From Rhabdochlamydiaceae bacterium (lineage in GTDB: Bacteria; Chlamydiota; Chlamydiia; Chlamydiales; Rhabdochlamydiaceae): DNA of 64,000 nucleotides. Below are positions 27,731-35,693 of the stretch, piece by piece. Location of the stretch: the NCBI GenBank assembly GCA_019745395.1, contig JAIETG010000019.1, forward strand, positions 1 to 64,000, written 5' to 3'. The first letter of the stretch is position 1, and each line of letters starts with the position of its first letter. Under the pieces are notes generated by a model, which ran no database searches, was not told the DNA's origin, and worked only from the letters and a program-made list of their open reading frames with translations. The translations under genes were made by a program, and so were the position numbers.

Positions 27731-28932
27731 GATAAAACCTCTATATTGATATGCAATGTGATAGATGCTTGAGGTTTTCTTCGAACGGTTCTCCAGCCAA
27801 GTTTCTTATCATATCCTCCATAAGGAAGAGCTGTCCCTCTTTGAAAGGATCGGTCTCCTTTCAAAATATGCCCAGTCCAAACCCCATCTGCTGAATCTGC
27901 TTGAACATGGAATGTAATCTTCATTCCCTCGGAAAGAATGCTCACTTCTTGACCTGGATGAAATAACGTAGCTGCATGCTGATCTATTTGCACAGTATGG
28001 CTTGTACTCTCGTTCAGATAAAAAGCCCATTCTACACAATCCTCTTCTGAGGGCACTTCTGAATCGTATTGATATGTTGCTATCCACCCTTGTGAAGAGG
28101 GAGCAAACGACCAAGTTCCCTTTTTAGATTCTAAAACTAGCGAGTGCACTTGCTGCGAACTGCCCCAATATAGGGTAAAACACTGTTTTTGGAGTTCTTC
28201 AATAAACACTGCATAGGGCTTATCCTGAGATCTTGGCATTTGCGTTTGCCAAGGATGGACCAAAACAGCTTTAAGAAGAGCTTGATGCTCGCCAAGAGAT
28301 CTTTCTGAACAAGGGGGCATGAAAAAGTCTAATAACGTCACCTTAGGGCTGTATCCTTCTTGTATTCTTTCTTTAGTGAAGCCTATGTATGTCGAAAGAA
28401 AAGAATTCCAAATAGGAGGATGTTCAGGGATATCGACTTGAGCCATCTGCGCACAAACACAATATTCCCCCCACTCTTCCGGACTTTTTGGAGTCCAAAT
28501 TGTAGGATCAAAAGTCTTTAAAAAAGCCGTAAGTCTGCCATTGGCAGCTGCTGATAGAGAGGGTTGCTTTTGCAAATAGCGTACAATTCTCTCAGACAAA
28601 GCAGACAACTTATTAGACAGATCTTCGCCTAATACCGTGGAAAAATCTCTAAACAGATAAAATATCGGGGGCAAAAGATAGGAAGAAAATCTAGAGTCCA
28701 AGCATTTAGGAAACTCATGAAGATGTACCGGGAAATTTCCCTCGACTTCAAAAGCGAGCAGTTTTTCTAAAAAAGCTTTCCCTTCACAAATATTTTCTAC
28801 TGTTTTAGAACGAAAAAGAGCATAGGCATATAAGAAGTTTTCTAAGATCGAGATCGCATCACGATCTTGGATAAATCCTGTTTGAGAACTGAGTCTTTTT
28901 TTTCCTGAAGCCAGGGCTAATTTTTCTAACAT
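27727..28932 (-). CDS. Unknown conserved-looking protein
   Basis: A 401-residue protein that I do not recognise. Residues 1-190 are helical (for example FLYAYALFRSKTVENICEG). Residues 190-400 are rich in beta-strand, with LYWGSSQQVHSLVLE, WSFAPSSQGWIATYQY, VQIDQHAATLFHPGQEVSI and a C-terminal strand ASITLHINIEVL. This helical-then-beta-sandwich arrangement recalls polysaccharide lyases/heparinase II/III-like proteins, but no catalytic motif is visible. No signal peptide. It sits between a HAD phosphatase (7-base overlap) and the DUF924 gene (4-base overlap), so the three are one operon. Confidence 0.7.
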   Translation of the reverse strand: MLEKLALASGKKRLSSQTGFIQDRDAISILENFLYAYALFRSKTVENICEGKAFLEKLLAFEVEGNFPVHLHEFPKCLDSRFSSYLLPPIFYLFRDFSTVLGEDLSNKLSALSERIVRYLQKQPSLSAAANGRLTAFLKTFDPTIWTPKSPEEWGEYCVCAQMAQVDIPEHPPIWNSFLSTYIGFTKERIQEGYSPKVTLLDFFMPPCSERSLGEHQALLKAVLVHPWQTQMPRSQDKPYAVFIEELQKQCFTLYWGSSQQVHSLVLESKKGTWSFAPSSQGWIATYQYDSEVPSEEDCVEWAFYLNESTSHTVQIDQHAATLFHPGQEVSILSEGMKITFHVQADSADGVWTGHILKGDRSFQRGTALPYGGYDKKLGWRTVRRKPQASITLHINIEVLS

Positions 28933-29771
28933 TTAGCTTCTCCTGTAGCTTTCCAAAGAGCTTCAATTATCCCAAGATCTTTGGCAGGTTCTGCCAAAAT
29001 ATCTGCTAGGGGCAAAAGCTCTTGGGGAGCATTTTTCATTACAATAGCAAAATCTGCCTCTCGAAGCATGGGGATATCATTGCGATCATCTCCTGCAGCA
29101 ATAAAAAAAGAATCTGGAGGCAAAAAAGATCTGATCTTTTTAATGACCTCCCCTTTTGTCGCAGTACGAGCTGTAATCAAATTGAGATAGATATCTTTCT
29201 TAGAAAGAGGATCACAAATACAGCTTGAATGCACCATAGGAAAAGACTTAAGTTTCTGATCTAGATCTTCCATCTGTTTTTTTGTTCCCAAGCTTTTGAT
29301 CAATGGAAAAGAATCTTTCGAAGTAAAGATGAAATCTTCTCTCGCTTGCCATGGCTCTGGAACTATGGATTTAATGACTTCTAAGTGTTCGAGCATTTTC
29401 AAAGAAAATCGTTTGGGTCTGTAATAACAAAAATCCCCTTTTGCAAAGCCTGAGTAAATTAAGAAATCTTCTTCCATATCTTTATAAAGCAGGTCTAACT
29501 GAGGAATAAAAAGAGAAGACAGATGGTCTTGAAAAAGAAGTTTTTTTTCAGGCATCTGTAGAATGTCGGCCCCATTTTGCAAAGACAGAAAAAAAGGAAA
29601 TTTTACGTTCGTAAAAAGTTGAGAGGCAAAAGAATAAGGCCTCCCTGTTGAAAACAAAAACTGCCAACCTTTGGCATAAAGAGCTTCTAAGCATTCCCAG
29701 ACCTTTTGAGGAACAGAAAAAGGATCTGCCGTAAGGGTCCCATCGATATCTAAACAAATACAACCTTTCAA
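28926..29771 (-). CDS. HAD-superfamily (Cof-type) phosphatase
   Basis: A 281-residue member of the HAD IIB (Cof/SPP-like) hydrolases. Motif I is LDIDGTL near residue 7, motif II STGRPYSF near 41, and motif III/IV is AAGDDRNDIPMLREA near 240; the C2 cap domain lies between. Such enzymes dephosphorylate sugar phosphates or small phosphorylated cofactors in the cytosol. The start is TTG at 29771; GGGAG seven bases upstream supports it, and a later start would delete motif I. It is the first gene of the three-gene minus-strand operon. Confidence 0.92.
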   Translation of the reverse strand: MKGCICLDIDGTLTADPFSVPQKVWECLEALYAKGWQFLFSTGRPYSFASQLFTNVKFPFFLSLQNGADILQMPEKKLLFQDHLSSLFIPQLDLLYKDMEEDFLIYSGFAKGDFCYYRPKRFSLKMLEHLEVIKSIVPEPWQAREDFIFTSKDSFPLIKSLGTKKQMEDLDQKLKSFPMVHSSCICDPLSKKDIYLNLITARTATKGEVIKKIRSFLPPDSFFIAAGDDRNDIPMLREADFAIVMKNAPQELLPLADILAEPAKDLGIIEALWKATGEAKC

Positions 29772-29914
29772 AACAAACTCCCTTTAATAAAGAGAAAAGA
29801 GTATCAGGCGGAAAACTTTCTTTCCCACTGAAATTTTTACTAGAAAAAAAGTTTACCTAAAGAAGATACTCCCATAATTGAGTAGAAAAAATTTTACACA
29901 GGAAACCAGGCACT

Positions 29915-30349
29915 ATGTTCATAAAAGTTTTCTCACTGTTTTTGATGATTTTTTCTCTCCACGCTGCACCCATGCAACCTCCTGCCCCTCCTTTAGCTAC
30001 CGAGACTCCCATAGAGACCGTTGTTATAGAGCCTCAAATACAACATCCAGAAACTCCCCCCCCTGTAAAAGATCACGAATCCTATGAGCATGCTTTTATT
30101 AAAATGATCCTTACCCTTGGAGGATTGCTTGTCCTAGTTTTTTTAACCCTTTGGCTATTAAGAAAATTTTCCCAAGGAAGAATTGGAGGATTTGGTTCCA
30201 CGAAAAAAATCAAGATTTTAGAAAAAAAACCGCTAAGCCCTAAAACGGTCCTTTATCTGGTAGAGCTCGACGGGAAACAGGTCTTTATAGCCGAATCACA
30301 ACTAGAAATTAAAACACTACTATCGCCACAGATGGAACTGGACGAGTGA
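29915..30349 (+). CDS. FliO-like secretion/flagellar assembly protein
   Basis: A 144-residue protein. It has a signal peptide (MFIKVFSLFLMIFSLHA), a Pro/Glu-rich periplasmic stretch, one transmembrane helix at about residues 62-84 (MILTLGGLLVLVFLTLWLL) and a cytoplasmic domain IKILEKKPLSPKTVLYLVEL then GKQVFIAES, which matches the FliO family. FliO helps assemble the flagellar type III export gate. Chlamydiae carry scattered flagellar-type export genes without a flagellum; no fli/flh neighbours are seen in this window. Placement is divergent from the HAD gene. Confidence 0.75.
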   Translation: MFIKVFSLFLMIFSLHAAPMQPPAPPLATETPIETVVIEPQIQHPETPPPVKDHESYEHAFIKMILTLGGLLVLVFLTLWLLRKFSQGRIGGFGSTKKIKILEKKPLSPKTVLYLVELDGKQVFIAESQLEIKTLLSPQMELDE

Positions 30350-30430
30350 ACATTCAGTTTTACAATCAATCCCTATACAATTAATAACAAGAGACTTACA
30401 ATAGCACTCAAACGCCCGTGCTACAAACTC

Positions 30431-30453
30431 ATTCGGTCAGATTCTGACCGAAT
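30431..30453. promoter_or_regulatory. Perfect palindrome
   Basis: An 11-bp inverted repeat with a one-base centre (30431-30441 and 30443-30453). It has no T-tract, so it fits a dimer-binding operator at least as well as a terminator of the FliO-like gene. Nearby, ACAAACATATTAC occurs twice (near 30478 and 30498). Confidence 0.5.
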
Positions 30454-30535
30454 CCAGATGGTGCAACACGTTTAAAACAAACATATTACAAACTAAAACA
30501 AACATATTACATTAATTTCACAGGCAAATAATTAA

Positions 30536-30564
30536 TTGAATTAAATTACAAAATACTTTAAAAT
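30536..30564 (+). promoter_or_regulatory. Putative promoter of the 30591 operon
   Basis: TTGAAT (30536-30541), 17 bases, then TAAAAT (30559-30564), 27 bases before the ATG at 30591. The layout matches the other promoters called here. Confidence 0.65.
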
Positions 30565-30590
30565 TGTAGCTTATTGCATAATGGAGTATC

Positions 30591-30878
30591 ATGAATCTGT
30601 TAATATTGAAACATCTGGATATAACCAGAACAATTGCAGCATATACGAAACGAAATGCTATATTCACTATAACCTACAATGCCCTTCCTTCTGTCGCTGC
30701 ACATGTAAAATTTTTAAAACCAATATACACTTATTTTCTCCCACTCGTTCCTGACATTGAACTTTCGAAGCATACAACACACAAAAAAGGTTTAGTCCTT
30801 TTTTTAAAAAATCCTACGAAAGTCCGCACTAAATCTCAGGATGAAATCGTACCAACAAAGGAATTAAGACTATTATGA
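30591..30878 (+). CDS. Small protein upstream of the hybrid kinase, unknown
   Basis: A 95-residue protein with no known domain. A GGAG box lies five bases before its ATG and a promoter just upstream. Its stop overlaps the start of the 683-residue kinase-like gene by four bases (ATGA), so the two are translated together. The central part (VKFLKPIYTYFLPLVP) is moderately hydrophobic but not a clear membrane helix; the C-terminal half is basic. A partner or chaperone of the next protein is possible; this is inference. Confidence 0.6.
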   Translation: MNLLILKHLDITRTIAAYTKRNAIFTITYNALPSVAAHVKFLKPIYTYFLPLVPDIELSKHTTHKKGLVLFLKNPTKVRTKSQDEIVPTKELRLL

Positions 30879-32926
30879 TAGATCCAACCGCACCTCTATT
30901 GTCAAGAACAGTTTCCCCAACAGGTTTCGATCTCGTTCCAGAATCAGAACAACCAGACCCTAGAGAAGAACGTCTTGATAGCCTCATTGATAGAATTTCA
31001 GAAATTGTACAAAGGGAACGTCTTAATCCAGAAAATTACCAAAGTAGCTGCTGCTGCTTATGGCCTAAAAAATATCCTGAAGGGTTTCAAACCAAAGTAC
31101 GAGAGGCGATAACCAACTCCCGTGAGACAACTAACCACGCCTTCGAACAAAGGATAGAGACCCTTCGTCAAAAAATCCAAGCGCAAAAAGCCTTTATAGC
31201 CAGATTAAATGAAACAAATAACCACGAACTGAAAACAGCTGTAAATGGAATCTCCGGGGGAGCAAGAGTAATTAAAGAGAAAGATCTTCCACTAGATGCA
31301 GAAGAAACGCAAGAATACCTCGCAGCGATCCAGAATTTAAGTCTAAGACAACTCCAATTTTTCGAACAAAACTTAAATTCCCATAGAATGGTCGAAAAAC
31401 CTATTGAGATATCTCCAGATTTCGATCAATTGTCCGAGAGACTTGAAAACATAGGATCTCTAAAAGCTCTTTACGGAGACTTATATTTTTTCTTATATCC
31501 AAAAAAATCTCCCTCCGCTGTTCTGCCAGACTTTCCAGAGCATCGCGAAGTACTTCGCAGTGTTTTACAAGCGAACATATACAGCCTTAACCCTACTTTA
31601 GCACGCGAAATACAGGAGCTTGTCGAACAAATAGAAAAACAAAAGAGCCTCATAAAAGACTTAATGGAACAAAACACCTATCCAATGAGAGCCACATTAA
31701 GAGCCCTTGCCCAAACTGCTGATATACTACAAAAGAACAAAGATGTGCTAAATGCAAGCGACATGACGATCTTGTTCGATTTAAGTGAACAACTATTGCA
31801 TCTTTTCCATGAAGGTTCTGATCTTCACCAATCTTTTGAGCTATCCAGTACAAAATTTTCCATTTCCCGACTTTTAAATCAGATAAAACTTAATTATTTA
31901 CGACAAATCGACATAAGTAAAATCAACCTCGAGTTTAAAGCTCAAGAAGGAACACCCCCTAAACTCATCGGTGACATATCTCTTATCCGAAAAATCATAG
32001 AAAACATTCTATTTCGCCATATAAACTGTATGGAAAAAGGAAATATCAATATTGACGTACGCTCCGAAAACATAAATGAGAATGGTGAAGACAAAGTCCT
32101 TCTATATTTTGAAATAAGCACTACAACCAATGCAGATGAGATTTCCCTTCCAGAAGATATACAACAAAGTATTGAACGACTTCTACGCACTGCTACAAGA
32201 CTTATTACCCTCATGGGAGGAGAAATACTTCTCGAAGAAAGTTTATCTATTGGAACTGAAACAAGAACAACGTTTTCATTCAATATCAAATTAGAAAGCC
32301 ATGTAGATTCTTCAAGAGAATTGTTAACTGTTGGCGCTGCAACAAAAAAATTACATGGAAAAAGGGTATTGCTTGTAGATGATAGTCCAACGAACCTAAA
32401 ACTCCTTGATGCATTACTGAGAAGAAATGGGATGCAAACAAAAACTGCGATAAATGGATTGGAAGCATTTAACACATTAAAAGACGATCCCAACTTCGAC
32501 TTAGTGCTTATGGATTTACAAATGCCTGTTATGGATGGATTGGAAGCTACAAAAAAAATTCGAGCGGAATTAGAATTCAAAGCGCCTATTTTAGCCTTAT
32601 CCGGCAACAATCCTGCCGAATCTAAAGATCAATCCCTCCAAGCGGGGATGAATGCTTTTGCACAAAAGCCTTGTGGCACCAATCAATTTCCGTTGATGTG
32701 GCACTTAATCTCACAACATCAAGAAGAAAAAGACGAAGAGGAACAATCCTTAAAAGCACAAGGATTACAAAAGCTCTGTGAACTAGAAGATGGATTGGCC
32801 TCAGCATTTCACGTTTCAGAAGAACTAGATAGTCATAGAGATTCCCCGAGATCGAAACTGGCATGGGGTGTACCTAGTAAAGATCCATCTCCCAAATCAG
32901 AAGGCTTTGAAGACTACAAAAATTGA
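30875..32926 (+). CDS. Hybrid histidine kinase-like protein with eroded ATPase domain
   Basis: A 683-residue cytosolic protein. An H-box occurs near residue 117 (NNHELKTAVNGISGGA, cf. SHELRTPLNGI). A second, related module follows near 269 (NTYPMRATLRALAQTADIL) where the His is Tyr. Residues 360-475 align with a HATPase domain (IIENILFRHIN for the N-box; LMGGEILLEESLSIGTETR for the end), but the G1 (DxGxG) and G2 (GxGLG) boxes and ATP lid are missing. Residues 496-610 are a complete-looking receiver: Asp502/503, phospho-acceptor Asp547 in LMDLQMPVMDG, Lys598. It may therefore act as a receiver scaffold or pseudokinase. The C-terminal 70 residues are polar. It overlaps the convergent gene by 13 bases. 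Confidence 0.8.
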   Translation: MIDPTAPLLSRTVSPTGFDLVPESEQPDPREERLDSLIDRISEIVQRERLNPENYQSSCCCLWPKKYPEGFQTKVREAITNSRETTNHAFEQRIETLRQKIQAQKAFIARLNETNNHELKTAVNGISGGARVIKEKDLPLDAEETQEYLAAIQNLSLRQLQFFEQNLNSHRMVEKPIEISPDFDQLSERLENIGSLKALYGDLYFFLYPKKSPSAVLPDFPEHREVLRSVLQANIYSLNPTLAREIQELVEQIEKQKSLIKDLMEQNTYPMRATLRALAQTADILQKNKDVLNASDMTILFDLSEQLLHLFHEGSDLHQSFELSSTKFSISRLLNQIKLNYLRQIDISKINLEFKAQEGTPPKLIGDISLIRKIIENILFRHINCMEKGNINIDVRSENINENGEDKVLLYFEISTTTNADEISLPEDIQQSIERLLRTATRLITLMGGEILLEESLSIGTETRTTFSFNIKLESHVDSSRELLTVGAATKKLHGKRVLLVDDSPTNLKLLDALLRRNGMQTKTAINGLEAFNTLKDDPNFDLVLMDLQMPVMDGLEATKKIRAELEFKAPILALSGNNPAESKDQSLQAGMNAFAQKPCGTNQFPLMWHLISQHQEEKDEEEQSLKAQGLQKLCELEDGLASAFHVSEELDSHRDSPRSKLAWGVPSKDPSPKSEGFEDYKN

Positions 32927-33900
32927 CCTTTGATCTCTTGCAATTCTTGTAAGACTTTCTGTGTCTTTTCTTGATGTTCTTGAAAAACCTCTTCTTTATG
33001 GGTCTCGTACTCTTTTTGCAGAGCTTTCCCAATTGTAGAATCTTGCTCTACTCTAGCCTTTTCTCTTTGAACAGCTTTAAGCTGCTTTTGCAAGCTATAT
33101 AAAGTTAGTAAGGAAACAGGTTTTTCTTGAAGCTGCGCTTTATGCAAATCTTCTTTTCCTTTTTTTTCCCGTTTTTCCAGATTGGACAGGAGATTTTCGC
33201 GCCTTGCAAAAAATTGGGTATCTAGTTGTAAAAGACGAGAAGATCTCAAATTTTCAATCTTTTCTTCTTCTGCATGCACTCTTTCTAAAGATTCATACTC
33301 TGAAGGCGAAATCACCCCTATGCGCTTCAATTCTCGGAGCCCAAACTCTCCAAAACGATCGCAAAGATCAGTTATACAACTCTCTTGCTGCAGCTCTGCA
33401 ACAAAAAACCTTCGGAGCTGCTCTTTTGTCATGAGCCCGTGCTTTTGCACATAAGAAAAAGGCGTTTCTTGTAAAATAGCGGATAAGGCCTTCCCTTCAC
33501 ACTCTGATAAAAATTTAGACCGTAAAAACCCAGGCTCGACAATCCTATACTGCAAAATCGGTTCAATGCCTTGATGTTCTTGTATCAGCTCTGAAAAACT
33601 CATGCGCCGAGCTTCCCCTTTCATGATTTGTAACTCAAAAGGATCGTCATAATTTTTTAAACGATCTGCTGTTTGATATACAATCCAAGAAAAACAAAGA
33701 AAAGGAAGAGAAAGTAGAGATACTGTTGGATAAACAGAGCCCATAAAAGTAACAGACAAAACGGCCAATGCAAAAACACTAGCTACAGCAGAAAGCGCTA
33801 TCAGAGCTTGCTTTTTGATGCGAACATCATGTCCCGCAGATTCGGCAAGATGCAAGACTTGAATCTCAATCTGCTGTCTTGCCTTATCTACGTAGATCAT
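32914..33900 (-). CDS. Two-hairpin membrane protein with coiled coil, Inc-like
   Basis: A 328-residue protein without cleavable signal peptide. Two closely spaced hydrophobic segments lie at about residues 33-55 and 58-78 (LIALSAVASVFALAVLSVTF and VSLLSLPFLCFSWIVYQ). This is the bilobed hydrophobic domain that marks chlamydial inclusion-membrane (Inc) proteins. Residues 215-328 are strongly charged and predicted coiled coil (REKARVEQDSTIGKALQK and around). It is the last gene of the valS-nfeD-floA operon, overlapping the preceding small gene by four bases. That housekeeping setting argues for a membrane-domain role with FloA as an alternative to Inc. Confidence 0.65.
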   Translation of the reverse strand: MIYVDKARQQIEIQVLHLAESAGHDVRIKKQALIALSAVASVFALAVLSVTFMGSVYPTVSLLSLPFLCFSWIVYQTADRLKNYDDPFELQIMKGEARRMSFSELIQEHQGIEPILQYRIVEPGFLRSKFLSECEGKALSAILQETPFSYVQKHGLMTKEQLRRFFVAELQQESCITDLCDRFGEFGLRELKRIGVISPSEYESLERVHAEEEKIENLRSSRLLQLDTQFFARRENLLSNLEKREKKGKEDLHKAQLQEKPVSLLTLYSLQKQLKAVQREKARVEQDSTIGKALQKEYETHKEEVFQEHQEKTQKVLQELQEIKGQFL

Positions 33901-34223
33901 TCATCTATCCTTTTCAAAACCTCAGACAAGATAAAGGCTTGCTTTAAAGAACTTTTACGATTCCAGTCTTTGGATAAAATAGGAACTCTTCTCTGCTTTC
34001 TTTCCACTTCGTAAGAAGTGTCCCTCTTAGGAGCTACAGGTCTCTGATCTTTTTGTTGTAAAGGAGCTATTGGAGGCGCCTTTCTTTGGATTGGACGTGA
34101 TTCTTTTTTAAGAGAAGAAGGGAGAGTTGGCTCTCCCTGAGTTTTTTTTTTGCGGCCTGCTACAAAAAAAAGTAGCAGAAAGAGCAAAGGCATTACAAAA
34201 GAAGCTAAAGATTCTCCTGACAT
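33897..34223 (-). CDS. Small single-pass membrane protein in the floA operon
   Basis: A 108-residue protein with an N-terminal transmembrane helix (ASFVMPLLFLLLFFVAG, residues 7-23), followed by a basic, Pro/Gln/Lys-rich, probably disordered cytoplasmic stretch and a short C-terminal helix (LKQAFILSEVLKRIDE). No known family. It starts three bases after the floA stop and overlaps the next gene by four bases, so it is co-translated and likely functionally linked with FloA. Confidence 0.7.
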   Translation of the reverse strand: MSGESLASFVMPLLFLLLFFVAGRKKKTQGEPTLPSSLKKESRPIQRKAPPIAPLQQKDQRPVAPKRDTSYEVERKQRRVPILSKDWNRKSSLKQAFILSEVLKRIDE

Positions 34224-34226
34224 CTA

Positions 34227-35219
34227 TTATACCTCGCCAGGTTCCTTAGAAATCGATTTTCGCATTTCTGTATCGGACTGAATATTTTTCATTCGGTAAT
34301 AGTCAAAAATGCCTAAATTCCCTTTTTGAAAAGCTCCTGCAATAGCTAAAGGAATCTGAGCTTCAGCATCTGCCACTTTAGCTTTCATATCCGTTAATTT
34401 TGCAATGTTTTCTTGTTCCATAGCAACGGCCATAGCTCTCCTTTCTTCAGCTCTTGCTTGCGCAATGATTTTATCGGATTCCGCTTTATCAGCACGAAGA
34501 CGAGCTCCAATATTTTCCCCTACAACAATATCTGCTATGTCAATAGATAAAATCTCAAAAGCTGTTTGCGCATCAAGCCCCCGTTCCAATACAAGCTTAG
34601 AAATCCTTTGAGGGGATTCTAAAACATCTGTATGGGTTTGAGCAGAACCAATGGCATTGACAATCCCTTCCCCTACACGGGCGATAATCGTCTCTTCGGT
34701 CGCTCCTCCTACCAATTGCTGAATATTTGTTCGAACAGTTACTCTAGCTCTTGTTTTGAGCTGAATTCCATCTTTAGCAACGGCTGTAATATAATCTCCA
34801 TGGCTCCTGTCTGGGCAATCAATCACTTTTGGATTTACAGAGGTTCTAACCGCATCTAAAATATCTCTTCCTGCAAGGTCAATGGCAGTAGCTTGTCTCC
34901 AAACAAGAGGGATATTCGCTTTATCTGCGACAATGAGAGCTCGAACGACATTAGAAACGTTTCCTCCTGCCAGAACGTGCGTTTCAAGTTCTGCAACAGA
35001 AACAGACTTAATCCCTGCTTTATAGGCATTGATATAAGCTGTGACAATGATACGAGCAGGGATTTTACGAAGACTCATTCCGATGATATTGAACAAAGAA
35101 ATCGGGGTTCCCGAGACAATGGCTTGAAACCACAGGCTCACAAAACGTCCTAATATCGAAAGGATAACAATTGCGAGTATAATCAAAACAAAAATTGCGA
35201 TAGTAAAGCTCAGATCCAT
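34227..35219 (-). CDS. floA: Flotillin-like protein FloA
   Basis: A 330-residue SPFH-family protein of the YqfA/FloA type. It has an N-terminal membrane anchor ([19 protein letters not shown]), then [20 protein letters not shown], and the conserved core [41 protein letters not shown] and [20 protein letters not shown], followed by a Glu/Ala-rich helix. FloA forms membrane microdomains at the inner membrane. Its partner NfeD genes lie immediately upstream, the usual arrangement in bacteria that have this pair. Confidence 0.95.
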   Translation of the reverse strand: MDLSFTIAIFVLIILAIVILSILGRFVSLWFQAIVSGTPISLFNIIGMSLRKIPARIIVTAYINAYKAGIKSVSVAELETHVLAGGNVSNVVRALIVADKANIPLVWRQATAIDLAGRDILDAVRTSVNPKVIDCPDRSHGDYITAVAKDGIQLKTRARVTVRTNIQQLVGGATEETIIARVGEGIVNAIGSAQTHTDVLESPQRISKLVLERGLDAQTAFEILSIDIADIVVGENIGARLRADKAESDKIIAQARAEERRAMAVAMEQENIAKLTDMKAKVADAEAQIPLAIAGAFQKGNLGIFDYYRMKNIQSDTEMRKSISKEPGEV

Positions 35220-35228
35220 ATTTTTTCC

Positions 35229-35690
35229 TTATATTTTCCTTTTCACGATCAGACGAGATCCCTCTATAGAAACAACTTCGATAGGACAGTCTTTTACCAA
35301 AAAGTCTTTTTGAGAAACCGCTTGATAGATCTTTCCGTCAATACGGACGTGTCCTGCTGGCTTTAGTTCCGTTGCTACGAATCCCTCTTTGCCTTTTAAA
35401 TCCTCTTCCACTGAAGGAGATGTAAATCCCTCTTGATCGTTATGCAAACAAAAAGAGTCTTTAGAGCGTTTGAGAATTTTGATAGCAAGAAAACAAATCC
35501 CTACAGATGCAACGAGTAAAAAAAGAAGGTAGACTCCCCCCATCCAAAGAGCGCTTGTTTGCCAAAAAAACAGACCGGCGCTGATAAGTCCTAAAAAAGC
35601 AGCACAAAGAGCTAAAACGCCACCCGGCATGAAAAATTCCAGATACAGACAAACTAAGGCTATAAGCCCTATTACAATTGCAAAAACCAT
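35229..35690 (-). CDS. Short NfeD-like membrane protein
   Basis: A 153-residue protein with two or three transmembrane helices (VFAIVIGLIALVCLYLEFF, LCAAFLGLISAGLFFW, VYLLFLLVASVGICFLAI) and a C-terminal OB-fold NfeD domain: GKEGFVATELKPAGHVRIDG, KIYQAVSQKDFLVKDCPIEV and VSIEGSRLIVKRK. This is the short type without protease domain. It lies between the long nfeD and floA with gaps of three and nine bases, and should work with FloA. Confidence 0.9.
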   Translation of the reverse strand: MVFAIVIGLIALVCLYLEFFMPGGVLALCAAFLGLISAGLFFWQTSALWMGGVYLLFLLVASVGICFLAIKILKRSKDSFCLHNDQEGFTSPSVEEDLKGKEGFVATELKPAGHVRIDGKIYQAVSQKDFLVKDCPIEVVSIEGSRLIVKRKI

Positions 35691-35693
35691 GAT

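Noticed and set aside
31942-32610. 222-residue frame antisense to the kinase-like gene
   Set aside because: Ser-rich shadow of a well-supported receiver/HATPase region.
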